From Amycolatopsis sp. 195334CR (GTDB taxonomy: Bacteria > Actinomycetota > Actinomycetes > Mycobacteriales > Pseudonocardiaceae), in assembly GCF_017309385.1 (NCBI RefSeq), contig NZ_JAFJMJ010000001.1, positions 1,798,001 to 1,862,000 of the forward strand: a DNA stretch of 64,000 nt, in the 5' to 3' direction. Position numbers and translations under genes: made by a program. Each line of letters starts with the position of its first letter. The stretch's first letter is position 1. The notes under the pieces were generated by a model. It saw nothing but the letters and a program-made list of their open reading frames with translations. It had not been told where the DNA came from and ran no database searches. Positions 53,430 through 62,047 of this stretch are shown piece by piece.

Positions 53430-54071
53430 TCAGGCCGCGTATCCCTTCGGCGGGATCAGCGAGGCCAGCTGGTCGAAGGACAGCCAGTAGATCTGGTTGC
53501 CGCCGAAGTTGGCCGAGTCCGCGATGTGCACGGTCATGTTGTCGCTGTTGTAGCCGATCACGGTGAAGTAGTGGTAGATCGTCTCGTTCGGGTAGCCCGG
53601 CGGGTGGTTGTCGGGCGGGGCGACGATGTTGGCCACCACCGCGTAGCCGTTGTCGACGTCGTAGACGATGTCCTGCCAGAGCAGGTCCTTCTGCGCCTGC
53701 GTCGGCGGGTCGTTCGGCATCTCCTTGACCTCGTACCAGGTGGTGCCGAGGTTGGCGTTGAGCGCGTTCGCGATCTGGCTGATGTGGTCGGTGCCGTTCT
53801 CCGTGGTGCCCATCTGGGCGGCCAGGTCACCCTGGGACGGCAGGGTGCCGGTGCGCGCGGACATGGCGATCCGCGCCGCCGCCGGGCCGCACCAGTACCC
53901 CGTCTCCTGGACCTGGTACTGCACGTTGAGCGACTTGGCGCCGGCCACGTTGACGTCGGCGGGTGCCGGGTTCGCCGGCGCGGGGTTCGCCGCGAAGGCG
54001 GCACCCGGCAGGACGAGCGCACCAGCCGCGGCGACCCCGACGATCGCCCTGAAGAAACCTCTACGCTGCAC
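53430..54071 (-). CDS. Secreted C39-like cysteine peptidase (paralogue 2)
   Basis: A 213-residue secreted paralogue of the previous gene. Signal peptide about 1-27 (FFRAIVGVAAAGALVLPGAAFA). Cys61 in QETGYWCGPAAA, histidine in YHYFTVIGYNS, acid in VHIADSANF. The shared block EMPNDPPTQAQKDLLWQDIV and the C-terminal LIPPKGY-A ending point to a recent tandem duplication. Before the cysteine are NPAPANPAPA repeats. The role is unknown; secreted proteolysis of host or rival peptides is possible. Confidence 0.85.
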   Translation of the reverse strand: MQRRGFFRAIVGVAAAGALVLPGAAFAANPAPANPAPADVNVAGAKSLNVQYQVQETGYWCGPAAARIAMSARTGTLPSQGDLAAQMGTTENGTDHISQIANALNANLGTTWYEVKEMPNDPPTQAQKDLLWQDIVYDVDNGYAVVANIVAPPDNHPPGYPNETIYHYFTVIGYNSDNMTVHIADSANFGGNQIYWLSFDQLASLIPPKGYAA

Positions 54072-54445
54072 TTGTTACTCCTTCCCCAGTTATTTCGTCG
54101 GTTATTTTCCGTCGAATAGCGGTCATCCTGGAGAAAGCGGGCAACTGAGCACAAGGGGTTTCAGGCAGGCCCGAAATACCCCGGCGCCGCCGAGCGTCCT
54201 TGTGCCCGGCCGGAGCCGCCACCACCGGCTCGGCTCTGGCCACCGCTACCGATTCCGGCCACCAGCCATCAGCCACCGGCTCCAGCACCGGCTCGGGCTC
54301 TAGCCACCGGCTCGGGCTCCGACCATCGGCTCAGGCTCCAGCACCCAGCTCGGGCACCGGCACCGGCACCGGCTCGGGCGCGGGCTCGGGCTCGGGCTCG
54401 GGCCACCGACTCCGGGCGCGGCGAGCGTCACGGACCGGGAGCGGG
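54072..54445. repeat. Gap with simple-sequence repeats (GGCTCGGGCTC type)
   Basis: A 374-bp non-coding gap between the peptidase and radA genes. From about 54220 to 54420 it is low complexity: repeated GGCTCGGGCTC and ACCGGC units. Open frames across it give only G/S/T- or P-rich runs. No promoter or RNA is recognised except the start region of the peptidase gene near 54072-54120. It looks like a minisatellite or decayed linker-coding sequence. Confidence 0.55.
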
Positions 54446-55819
54446 CTAGGCGCGAGCGTGCTCCGCCGCGGACAGGGCCACGCCGACATCGGCCACTTCC
54501 AGCACCCTGATGCCGGACGGGAACTTGCCCGAGTCCGGCGGCACCAGCGCGTGCGTGAAGCCGAGGCGAGCCGCTTCGGCGATGCGCTTGCCGACGTTCG
54601 AGACGCGCCGGATCTCCCCGGCCAGGCCGACCTCGCCGACCGCGACCAGCCGCGGCGACAGCGCCACGTCGGCCACCGAGGACGCGATCGCCAGCACCAG
54701 CGCGAGGTCCACCGCGGGCTCGGTGATCTTCATGCCGCCGACGGTGGCCAGGAAGACGTCCCGCTTGGCCAGCTGCATCCCGGCCCGGCGCTCCATCACC
54801 GCGAGCACCATCTGCACCCGGGACGCGTCCAGCCCGCTCACCGCGCGGCGCGGCTGCGGCAGGGTGGACTCGGCGACCAGCGACTGCACCTCGCTCATCA
54901 GCGGGCGCTTGCCCTCCATCGCCACCGTGATCGCGGTCCCCGACACCGGCTCGGTGGTGCGGTTCATGAACAGCCCGGACGGGTCGGGCACGCCGACGAT
55001 GCCGTTCTCCCCCAGTTCGAAGCAGCCGATCTCGTCGGCGGCGCCGAACCGGTTCTTCACCCCGCGCACCATGCGCAGGGTGGAGTGGCGGTCGCCCTCG
55101 AACTGGAGCACCACGTCCACCAGGTGCTCCAGCACCCGCGGCCCGGCGATCGAGCCCTCCTTGGTGACGTGCCCCACCAGCACGATCGGCAGCCCGCGTT
55201 CCTTGGCCAGCGCGACCAGCCCCGCGGTGACGGCCCGCACCTGCGTGACCCCGCCGGGCGCGCCCTCGGCCTGCGGGGACGACATGGTCTGGACCGAGTC
55301 GACGATCAGCACGCCGGGCTTCACGTCGTCGACGTGGCCGATGATGGCGCCGAGATCGCTCTCCGCGGCGAGGAACATCTGCTCGTGCACGTTCCCGGTG
55401 CGTTCGGCGCGCAGGCGCACCTGCCCCGCCGACTCCTCGCCGGTGACGTACAGGGACGGGTGCTCGCCGGTCTTCCCCGCCGCCCACTGGTAGGCGACTT
55501 CGAGCAGCAGGGTCGACTTGCCGACACCGGGCTCGCCGGCGAGCAGGATGACCGCGCCGGGCACCAGTCCCCCGCCGAGCACGCGGTCCAGTTCGGGCAC
55601 CCCGGTCTGGCGGGCCCTGGCGGCCTCGACGTCGACCTGGCCGATCGGCCGCGCGGGCGCGCTGGGCGCCCCGGCGACCACCCGCGCGATCGCCGGGCGG
55701 GCGTCACCGCGTTCCTCGATGGTGCCCCAGGCCTGGCACTCCGGGCACCGGCCGACCCACTTGGCCGCCTCGTACCCGCATTCACCGCAGCGGTACGAGG
55801 TGCCGCTCTTCTTAGCCAC
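54446..55819 (-). CDS. radA: DNA repair protein RadA (Sms)
   Basis: A 457-residue branch-migration ATPase for recombination. N-terminal C4 zinc finger CGECGYEAAKWVGRCPEC (about 11-28). Walker A GEPGVGKSTLLLEVA, RadA-specific KNRFGAADEIG, and the C-terminal Lon-like domain (VFLATVGGMKITEPAVDLALVLAI) are all present. The start is GTG 55819. It is divergent from carD (plus strand) beyond the lpqE gene, the same order as Rv3583c-Rv3585 in mycobacteria. Confidence 0.96.
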   Translation of the reverse strand: MAKKSGTSYRCGECGYEAAKWVGRCPECQAWGTIEERGDARPAIARVVAGAPSAPARPIGQVDVEAARARQTGVPELDRVLGGGLVPGAVILLAGEPGVGKSTLLLEVAYQWAAGKTGEHPSLYVTGEESAGQVRLRAERTGNVHEQMFLAAESDLGAIIGHVDDVKPGVLIVDSVQTMSSPQAEGAPGGVTQVRAVTAGLVALAKERGLPIVLVGHVTKEGSIAGPRVLEHLVDVVLQFEGDRHSTLRMVRGVKNRFGAADEIGCFELGENGIVGVPDPSGLFMNRTTEPVSGTAITVAMEGKRPLMSEVQSLVAESTLPQPRRAVSGLDASRVQMVLAVMERRAGMQLAKRDVFLATVGGMKITEPAVDLALVLAIASSVADVALSPRLVAVGEVGLAGEIRRVSNVGKRIAEAARLGFTHALVPPDSGKFPSGIRVLEVADVGVALSAAEHARA

Positions 55820-55858
55820 GAGCGGTCAGGCTAGTGAGCGGGTACGACAGTTTCGCGC

Positions 55859-56785
55859 TCAACCGCCGTGGTTGCCGTGTTCGCCATCGACCGGGCCGGC
55901 GTGGGAAGCGGGCGGGGCGCCGTGCTCCTGCGGGGCACCGGCGGGCGGCGCGGCCTGCTCGCCGTGCTCGGCACCGTGCTCACCCTCGCCGCCGTGCTCG
56001 AGGCGCGGCCGGGTGGAGCTGGCGATCGGCACGTCGACGACGACCGAACCGGCGTCGCGGAAGATGAGGGTGACCTTGAGGGTCTGGCCCGGGTAGATCG
56101 GCGCCTTGAGGCCGAGCAGGTTGATCACCGCATGCCCGACCGGGTGCTCCTCGACCGCGTCCGCGGGCGGCGGAACCGGTGCCTGCGAACCGGCGGGCGG
56201 CTGGTTCGCCCCGCTCGGCTGGTTGGCGCCACTCGGCTGGTTCGAACCACTGGGCTGGTTGGCACCGCTGGGCTGGTTGGCACCGCTGGGCTGGTTGGCA
56301 CCGCTGGGCTGGTTCGAACCACTCGGCTGGTTCGCGCCGCTCGGCTGGTTCGGCTGCTGGGCACCGGACGGCGGCTGCGCCGGCGCACCCGGCTTCGGCT
56401 GGGCCGGCTCGTGCTCGTGCGGCAGGCTCGCCATCGGGCTGACGGTCAGCTTGCTGCCCGCGACAACCGCCTTGAAGCCCTGGATCTCGGCGTCCGTGGC
56501 CCCTTCGGCGGTCACGTCGACGAGCTCGTCGTCGGCGGGGCCGTTGTTCGCCACCACCAGTTCCACCGGCGCGTCGGCGCCGGCCGGGTAATACGCGGCC
56601 TCGCCGGGGAAGGTCAGCTTCGCGTCCCGGACCGCGAGCTTGCCGAGATCGGCGAAGCCGCCGGTGACGGCGGGCAGCTGGGTGTCGGTCTGGGTGATCT
56701 GACCGGCGCCGCAGCCCGCGAGCGCCAGTACCGCGCCAAGGCCGAGCGCGGCCACGCCGAGCACGCGTCGATTCTGCTGCCTCAC
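55859..56785 (-). CDS. lpqE: LpqE-like lipoprotein with NQPSG repeats
   Basis: A 308-residue lipoprotein. Lipobox LAGC with Cys25. The domain APVELVVANNGPADDELVDVTAEG...GSKLTVSP and PGQTLKVTLIFRDAGSVVVDVPI is a PCu(A)C/DUF461-like copper-chaperone fold, interrupted by a Pro-rich insert that carries about nine NQPSG-A/S hexapeptide repeats (18-bp DNA repeats, about 56199-56355). The histidine-rich tail HGGEGEHGAEHGEQ may bind metal. The family gene lies between radA and carD in mycobacteria, as here. The start is GTG 56785. Copper or other metal handling is an inference. Confidence 0.85.
   Translation of the reverse strand: MRQQNRRVLGVAALGLGAVLALAGCGAGQITQTDTQLPAVTGGFADLGKLAVRDAKLTFPGEAAYYPAGADAPVELVVANNGPADDELVDVTAEGATDAEIQGFKAVVAGSKLTVSPMASLPHEHEPAQPKPGAPAQPPSGAQQPNQPSGANQPSGSNQPSGANQPSGANQPSGANQPSGSNQPSGANQPSGANQPPAGSQAPVPPPADAVEEHPVGHAVINLLGLKAPIYPGQTLKVTLIFRDAGSVVVDVPIASSTRPRLEHGGEGEHGAEHGEQAAPPAGAPQEHGAPPASHAGPVDGEHGNHGG
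56199..56355. repeat. 18-bp tandem repeats encoding NQPSG(A/S)
   Basis: About nine head-to-tail 18-bp units (core CTGGTTGGCACCGCTGGG on the plus strand), several identical. They lie within the coding frame of lpqE and keep the frame. Such identical units change number easily by slippage, so length variation between strains is expected. This is a protein linker, not a CRISPR array. Confidence 0.85.
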
Positions 56786-57049
56786 GGTCTCGTGTCCCTC
56801 CTGCGCGTCCAGTTCCCCGCGAAGGGTAGCCCGGCCTCCCGCGCCCACCGGAACCCGGTGGCCGTTGTGCGCGGCGGATTCGAAGATCAATGGTCCACAG
56901 TGGAATTCGCGGGGACCGCGCCGCGATTTGCGGCTCACCTGCATGAGCATGGGAAATGCACGTTTGTCAACCCCCGTCCGGCCCACGATCCGGCCGCTGA
57001 CCTGCGACGACGGAACTCGGGGCGCTAGATGGTGCCAGTCGAGCCGTGC

Positions 57050-57055
57050 TAGGAT
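57050..57055 (+). promoter_or_regulatory. Possible carD -10 element
   Basis: TAGGAT at 57050-57055 lies 28 bp before the carD ATG with a GGGGCAGAGG Shine-Dalgarno sequence between. No convincing -35 element is seen. The 297-bp gap from lpqE to carD must contain the divergent promoters. A TCCACAGTGGA palindrome sits at 56894-56904 within it. Confidence 0.35.
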
Positions 57056-57082
57056 GGTGGTAGCGAAAGGGGCAGAGGACAC

Positions 57083-57574
57083 ATGGTTTTCAAGGTCGGA
57101 GAGACCGTCGTCTACCCGCACCACGGTGCCGCACTCATCGAAGCGATCGAGACCCGTGTGATCAAGGGCGAGGAGAAGAAATACCTCGTCCTCAAGGTCG
57201 CGCAAGGGGACCTCACCGTTCGCGTGCCCGCAGACAACGCCGAGATCGTCGGTGTGCGGGACGTCGTCGGGCAGGACGGTCTGAATCGCGTGTTCGACGT
57301 GCTGCGTGCGCCGCACACCGAGGAGCCCACGAACTGGTCTCGTCGGTACAAGGCCAACCTGGAGAAGCTCGCCTCCGGCGATGTGAACAAGGTGGCCGAA
57401 GTGGTGCGCGACCTCTGGCGGCGAGAGAAGGACCGTGGCTTGTCCGCCGGCGAGAAGCGGATGCTGGCCAAGGCACGGCAGATTCTGGTGAGTGAACTGG
57501 CATTGGCCGAGGGCACCGACGAAGGCAAGGCCGAGGTCCTGCTCGACGAGGTTCTGGAAACCGCGGCGGTCTGA
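57083..57574 (+). CDS. carD: RNA polymerase-binding transcription factor CarD
   Basis: A 163-residue essential actinobacterial factor that binds the RNA polymerase beta subunit and stabilises open complexes. The N-terminal Tudor-like domain is [23 protein letters not shown] (1-23), and the C-terminal basic helical DNA-binding part includes [45 protein letters not shown]. Nearly identical in length and wording to mycobacterial CarD. It starts ATG 57083. ispD follows 29 bp later. Confidence 0.97.
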   Translation: MVFKVGETVVYPHHGAALIEAIETRVIKGEEKKYLVLKVAQGDLTVRVPADNAEIVGVRDVVGQDGLNRVFDVLRAPHTEEPTNWSRRYKANLEKLASGDVNKVAEVVRDLWRREKDRGLSAGEKRMLAKARQILVSELALAEGTDEGKAEVLLDEVLETAAV

Positions 57575-57603
57575 GCGGCGGAACCACCGGACAGATCACG
57601 GCG

Positions 57604-58257
57604 ATGAAGCATGTCGCTCTGCTCGTCGCGGACACCAGCCAGGGCGCACTCGCGTCCCTCCGTGGCGAAGCGTTGCTCACTCATGCGGTTCGTGGCCTGA
57701 TCGATTCCGGTTGTGAAGATCTGACGATAGTGCTGGATTCGGACCGCCGGCTCGCCGAAAGCGAGTCGGCGGTTCGAGTCGTGCCCGGAGCCGTCCAGCG
57801 CTACCGGGTTTTTTCCGGGTGCGCGGATCGTAGCGAGTCCCTCCGCGGGGCCCTGCACGTGGTCGCCCCAACACGCTCCGAAGTCCTGGTGGTGCACGAG
57901 GCCACTCGTGCGCGCACCCCGGCGTCGCTGGTCAGGGCGGTGGTGGCGGCCGTGCGGGACGGCGCGCCCGCCGCGGTCCCGGTGCTGCCGATGACCGACA
58001 CGGTCAAGCTCGTCGACCACACCGCGCGGATCACCGGCACCAGCGATCGCACGCGCCTGCGCACGCTGCAGACGCCGATGGCCTTCCACCCCGATCTCCG
58101 CGACGAACTCGCCGAGCACGGACCCGAGGGCCTGCTCGACCGCCTCGGTGCCGCCGTCCGGTTGGTCGACGGTCATCCCGACGCCGCACGCCTGGCGTCG
58201 GGGTTCGAACTCGCGCTCGCCGAAGCGGCGCTCGCCGAAGCCGGAGGTAAGCGGTGA
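57604..58257 (+). CDS. ispD: IspD-like cytidylyltransferase, degenerate
   Basis: A 217-residue protein in the ispD position between carD and ispF. The C-terminal half keeps IspD features: [15 protein letters not shown] (about 121-135) and [20 protein letters not shown]. The CTP-binding N-terminus has lost the G-x-G-x-R...PK loop: [25 protein letters not shown]. The catalytic-site HDAARP is [12 protein letters not shown], and the C-terminal lysine motif (NIKIT) is absent. It may be inactive, moonlighting, or active with altered chemistry. The frame overlaps ispF by four bases, so it is still translated. Confidence 0.7.
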   Translation: MKHVALLVADTSQGALASLRGEALLTHAVRGLIDSGCEDLTIVLDSDRRLAESESAVRVVPGAVQRYRVFSGCADRSESLRGALHVVAPTRSEVLVVHEATRARTPASLVRAVVAAVRDGAPAAVPVLPMTDTVKLVDHTARITGTSDRTRLRTLQTPMAFHPDLRDELAEHGPEGLLDRLGAAVRLVDGHPDAARLASGFELALAEAALAEAGGKR

Positions 58258-58727
58258 TCCCCAGGATCGGCCAGGGTGTGGACGTGCACCCGGTGGAAGC
58301 CGGCCGCGACTGCTGGGTCGCCGGTCTGCACTGGGAGGGCGTGGACGGCTGCGCCGGGCACTCCGACGGCGACGTCGCGGCCCACGCGCTCTGCGACGCC
58401 CTGCTCTCCGCCGCGGGGCTCGGGGATCTCGGCGCCGTTTTCGGCACCGGCGATCCGCGCTGGGCCGGCGCGCACGGCGTGGAACTGCTCGCCGAAGCCC
58501 GCCGGCGCGTGGAAGAGGCGGGGTTCTCCGTCGGCAACGCGGCGGTCCAGGTGATCGGCAACGCGCCGCGCATCGGCAAGCGCCGCGACGAGGCCCAGCG
58601 CGTGCTGTCCGAGGCCGCCGGTGGCCCGGTCAGCGTGGCGGGCACCACCTCGGATGGTCTTGGTCTCACCGGCCGTGGTGAGGGCATCGCGGCGATCGCC
58701 ACCGCCCTGCTGATCCCGGTAGCCTGA
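58254..58727 (+). CDS. ispF: 2-C-methyl-D-erythritol 2,4-cyclodiphosphate synthase IspF
   Basis: A 157-residue MEP-pathway enzyme. Metal ligands are in GVDVHPV (Asp9, His11) and the later [17 protein letters not shown] (about 36-52). The C-terminal [19 protein letters not shown] is diagnostic. The start is GTG 58254 in a GTGA overlap with ispD. It acts on the CDP-ME-2-phosphate product; the product feeds IspG and IspH, which are elsewhere. Confidence 0.95.
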   Translation: MIPRIGQGVDVHPVEAGRDCWVAGLHWEGVDGCAGHSDGDVAAHALCDALLSAAGLGDLGAVFGTGDPRWAGAHGVELLAEARRRVEEAGFSVGNAAVQVIGNAPRIGKRRDEAQRVLSEAAGGPVSVAGTTSDGLGLTGRGEGIAAIATALLIPVA

Positions 58728-58731
58728 CGCC

Positions 58732-59418
58732 GTGACGATCACTGCGGCGATGTTCGACTTCTCGGGGACCGTCTTCCGGTTGGAGCAGGACGAGTCCTGG
58801 CTCGCCGAACTCACCGACGACGGCGGTGCCCCGCTCGACCTCGAAGCCCAGACCGAGCTGATGCGGCGGATGACCGCCCCGGTCGGGCAGGTGGCCGACT
58901 TCGACGACGAGCACCAGCACGCCTGGGAGAACCGGGACCTCGACGTCGACCTGCACCGCAAGGTCTACCTCGACGTGCTCCGCCAGTCCGGGGTGCCGAA
59001 CCGCGAGCAGCGCGAGGCGCTGTACCGGCGGCTGATCGATCCCGCGATGTGGACGCCGTACCCGGACACCGAGGAGGCGCTGAAGGGGCTGGCCGGCCGC
59101 GGCACCAAGGTGGCCGTGATCAGCAACATCGCCTTCGACATCCGCCCGGCCTTCGCCGCCCGCGGCTGGGACGCCTACGTGGACGTCTTCGTGCTGTCCT
59201 TCGAGGTCGGGGCCATCAAACCGCAGCCGGAGATCTTCCAGGCCGCGCTCGACCAGCTGGGGGTCACCGGTCCGGAGGCGCTGATGATCGGCGACGCGGA
59301 GGAGGCCGACGGCGGGGCACGGGCGCTGGGCTGCGAGTTCGCGCTGGTCGAACCGCTGCCGACGAGCGAGCGCCCGGACGCGCTGCTGACCGCGTTGCGG
59401 GCGCACCAACTGCGCTGA
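58732..59418 (+). CDS. HAD-superfamily hydrolase
   Basis: A 228-residue HAD protein: motif I AAMFDFSGTVF (Asp10 nucleophile; the second motif-I aspartate is serine), motif II VAVISNIAF, motif III lysine in VGAIKPQPEIF, and motif IV MIGDAEEADGGARALGC. The D-F-S form of motif I, lacking the acid/base aspartate, is more like dehalogenase-type or phosphonatase HADs than phosphatases. The start is GTG 58732, 4 bp after ispF. The substrate is unknown. Confidence 0.85.
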   Translation: MTITAAMFDFSGTVFRLEQDESWLAELTDDGGAPLDLEAQTELMRRMTAPVGQVADFDDEHQHAWENRDLDVDLHRKVYLDVLRQSGVPNREQREALYRRLIDPAMWTPYPDTEEALKGLAGRGTKVAVISNIAFDIRPAFAARGWDAYVDVFVLSFEVGAIKPQPEIFQAALDQLGVTGPEALMIGDAEEADGGARALGCEFALVEPLPTSERPDALLTALRAHQLR

Positions 59419-59466
59419 AGCCGGATCGGTGCGGCCGACGTCACGGCGAGCCCGTACCATTTCCGC

Positions 59467-60852
59467 GTGGCCCTACACCTATACGACACGGCGTCCAGGA
59501 GTGCGCGGGAGTTCCAGCCCGCCCGCAGCGGAACGGCGTCGATCTACGTGTGTGGGGCGACCGTGCAGGGCATTCCGCACATCGGGCACGTCCGCGGCGC
59601 GCTGAACTACGACGTGCTGCGGCGCTGGCTTGTCCACAGTGGACTCGACGTGCTGTTCGTGCGCAACGTCACCGACATCGACGACAAGATCCTCACCAAG
59701 GCCGCGGCGAACGACAGGCCCTGGTGGGAGTGGGCAGCTACGCACGAGCGCGCCTTCGAGGACGCCTACACCGCGCTGGGCTGCCTGCCGCCGTCCATCG
59801 CGCCGCGGGCCACCGGCCACGTGACGCAGATGGTCGAGCTGATGCAGCGGCTGATCGAGCGCGGGCACGCCTACGCGGCCGGTGGAGACGTCTACTTCTC
59901 GGTGAAGTCGTTCGACGGCTACGGCGCGCTCTCCGGCCAGCAGCTCGACGACGTCCAGCAGGGCGAGAGCCTGGCCGAGGGCAAGCGCGACCCGCGCGAC
60001 TTCACCCTGTGGAAGCGCGCGAAGCCCGGCGAGCCCTCGTGGCCGACGCCCTGGGGTGAGGGGCGGCCCGGCTGGCACCTCGAGTGCTCGGCGATGGCCA
60101 CCGCCTACCTCGGCGGCGAGTTCGACATCCACGGCGGCGGCGTCGACCTGGTCTTCCCGCACCACGAGAACGAGCGCGCCCAGTCGAACGCGGCGGGTGA
60201 CGGCTTCGCCCGGTTCTGGCTGCACAACGCCTGGGTGACCATGTCCGGCGAGAAGATGTCGAAGTCGCTGGGCAACGTGGTCGCCATTCCGGAGATGCTG
60301 CGGAAGTACCGGGCCGTGGAGCTGCGCTACTACCTGGTGCAGCCGCACTACCGGTCGACCATCGAGTACTCCGACGCGGCGGTTTCCGAGGCCGCGCAGG
60401 GCTATCGCCGGATCGAGCAGTTCCTCCGGCGGGTGGCCGGCGCGGCGGGTGCGGTCGAGCCGGGGGCACTGCCCGCGGAGTTCACCGCGGCGCTCGACGA
60501 CGACCTGTCCACCCCGCAGGCGTTCGCCGTGATGCACAACACCGTGCGCGACGGCAACGCGGCGCTGGACTCGGGCGATACCCACCGGGCGCTCGAACTC
60601 GCCGCTTCGGTGCGCGGGATGACCGCGGTGCTCGGGCTCGACCCGCTCGACCCGCACTGGGCGGCCGGCCGGGAGAGCCCGGCGGACCAGGCGCTGGCCG
60701 GGCTGGTCGGCGGGCTGCTGGAGACCAGGCAGCAGGCACGCAAGGACAAGGACTTCACGCTCGCGGATTCGGTGCGCGCGTGGTTGCTCAACGCGGGTGT
60801 CGCGGTGGAGGACACCCCCAACGGTCCACAGTGGACCCTTAAGGACTCGTAG
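59467..60852 (+). CDS. cysS: Cysteinyl-tRNA synthetase
   Basis: A 461-residue class I synthetase. Zinc Cys in [12 protein letters not shown] motif in [14 protein letters not shown], zinc ligands in WHLECSAMA and [10 protein letters not shown], and KMSKS in [11 protein letters not shown]. The relative MshC (mycothiol synthesis) has the same fold, but the position directly before rlmB and the full C-terminal domain favour CysS. The start is GTG 59467. The stop is 2 bp before rlmB. Confidence 0.94.
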   Translation: MALHLYDTASRSAREFQPARSGTASIYVCGATVQGIPHIGHVRGALNYDVLRRWLVHSGLDVLFVRNVTDIDDKILTKAAANDRPWWEWAATHERAFEDAYTALGCLPPSIAPRATGHVTQMVELMQRLIERGHAYAAGGDVYFSVKSFDGYGALSGQQLDDVQQGESLAEGKRDPRDFTLWKRAKPGEPSWPTPWGEGRPGWHLECSAMATAYLGGEFDIHGGGVDLVFPHHENERAQSNAAGDGFARFWLHNAWVTMSGEKMSKSLGNVVAIPEMLRKYRAVELRYYLVQPHYRSTIEYSDAAVSEAAQGYRRIEQFLRRVAGAAGAVEPGALPAEFTAALDDDLSTPQAFAVMHNTVRDGNAALDSGDTHRALELAASVRGMTAVLGLDPLDPHWAAGRESPADQALAGLVGGLLETRQQARKDKDFTLADSVRAWLLNAGVAVEDTPNGPQWTLKDS

Positions 60853-60854
60853 CA

Positions 60855-61811
60855 ATGGCAGGCAACTCCCAGCGTCGCGGCGCGATTCGCAAGGAGGGCA
60901 CCAAGAAGGGTGCCGTCAAGGGTTCCGGCGGCCAGCGGCGCAAGGGGCTCGAAGGCAAGGGCCCGACGCCCAAGGCCGAGATGCGCCCCGGGCACCCGAA
61001 GCAGCGGCGGGCCGCGGCGGCCGCGCGCGCGGCGAAGACGCGGGCCGAGAAGGCGGACGCGCCGGAGCTGATCGCCGGGCGCAACCCGGTGGTCGAGGCG
61101 CTGCGCGCGGACGTGCCGGCGACCGCGTTGTACGTGGCGCTCAACATCGACGCCGACGACCGCGTCACCGAGGCCGTGCGGCTGGCCGGTGACAAGGGCA
61201 TCTCGATCCTGGAGATCCCGCGCGAGGAGCTGGACCGCAAGACCAACCGGGCCATGCACCAGGGCCTCGGGCTGCAGGTGCCGCCGTTCGAGTACGCGCA
61301 CCCGGACGACCTGCTGGTCGCCGCCCGCGACTCCGGTGAGCCGCCGCTGCTGGTGGCGCTGGACGGGGTGACCGACCCGCGCAACCTGGGCGCGGTGATC
61401 CGCTCGGCGGCCGCGTTCGGCGCGCACGGCGTGGTGCTGCCGGGGCGGCGCAGCGCGGGCATGACCGCGGTGGCGTGGCGGACCAGTGCCGGGACGGCGG
61501 CGAAGCTGCCGGTGGCGATGGCCACGAACCTGACCCGGCAGCTGAAGTCGTGGGCCGCCGACGGCCTGATGATCGTCGGGCTGGACGCCGACGGCTCGAT
61601 GGACATCGACGAGCTGAACCTGGCCACCGACCCGCTGGTGGTCGTGCTGGGCTCCGAGGGGCGCGGGCTGTCGCGGCTGGTGCGCGAGACGTGCGACGCG
61701 ACGGTGTCGATCCCGATGGCGGCCGGGGTGGAATCGCTGAACGCCTCGGTGGCGGCCGGCGTGCTGCTGGCCGAGGTGGCCCGACTGCGGCGAGTGACCG
61801 GCCGGATCTGA
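60855..61811 (+). CDS. rlmB: 23S rRNA (guanosine-2'-O)-methyltransferase RlmB
   Basis: A 318-residue SPOUT methyltransferase for G2251 of 23S rRNA. A basic N-terminal tail (residues 1-75, rich in Arg/Lys/Ala), the substrate domain [22 protein letters not shown], and the SPOUT motifs [28 protein letters not shown] and [28 protein letters not shown] with the trefoil knot are evident. The basic tail is typical of the actinobacterial RlmB/TrmH group. Confidence 0.93.
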   Translation: MAGNSQRRGAIRKEGTKKGAVKGSGGQRRKGLEGKGPTPKAEMRPGHPKQRRAAAAARAAKTRAEKADAPELIAGRNPVVEALRADVPATALYVALNIDADDRVTEAVRLAGDKGISILEIPREELDRKTNRAMHQGLGLQVPPFEYAHPDDLLVAARDSGEPPLLVALDGVTDPRNLGAVIRSAAAFGAHGVVLPGRRSAGMTAVAWRTSAGTAAKLPVAMATNLTRQLKSWAADGLMIVGLDADGSMDIDELNLATDPLVVVLGSEGRGLSRLVRETCDATVSIPMAAGVESLNASVAAGVLLAEVARLRRVTGRI

Positions 61812-61837
61812 CGGCTAGCGCGGACTCCCCTCGGCTG

Positions 61838-62003
61838 GGTGGTTGCGATCGGGAGTCCGCCGGGGGTATTCGGTGGATCCAGGTTTCCGCGGGGCGTGCG
61901 GCCGGGAGACCTGCGTACCGGTGTTGTACTCGGGTCTTCCGGCCGTGCGTCCAGCGGGAAGCTGGGCCGCCGAGACCCCTGGCAGACTTCCGATCGTGAC
62001 CAC
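61838..62003 (-). repeat. Dispersed palindromic element, copy 2 (inverted)
   Basis: Reverse-complement copy of the 46241-46400 element. It contains GGATCCAGGTTTCCGC (about 61876-61891) and the hairpin CCAGC-GGGAA-GCTGG (61951-61965) at the same relative places as the first copy. Its ends are imperfect inverted repeats (about CGATCGGGAGTCCGCC versus its diverged complement) that differ in sequence from those of copy 1, although both ends pair. It lies between rlmB and the MBOAT gene. Confidence 0.68.
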
Positions 62004-62047
62004 TAGGGTCACAGAACTGACACGTCACCAGGGGGAGCCGCTCGGCC

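Noticed and set aside
54200..54420. A possible Gly/Ser-rich secreted protein on the plus strand
   Set aside because: The frame is a simple-sequence run that continues antisense into radA; no signal peptide or Shine-Dalgarno sequence.
56199..56355. Regular 18-bp repeats that might suggest a CRISPR array
   Set aside because: Units are head-to-tail with no unique spacers, in frame, and encode the NQPSG linker of the LpqE-like lipoprotein.
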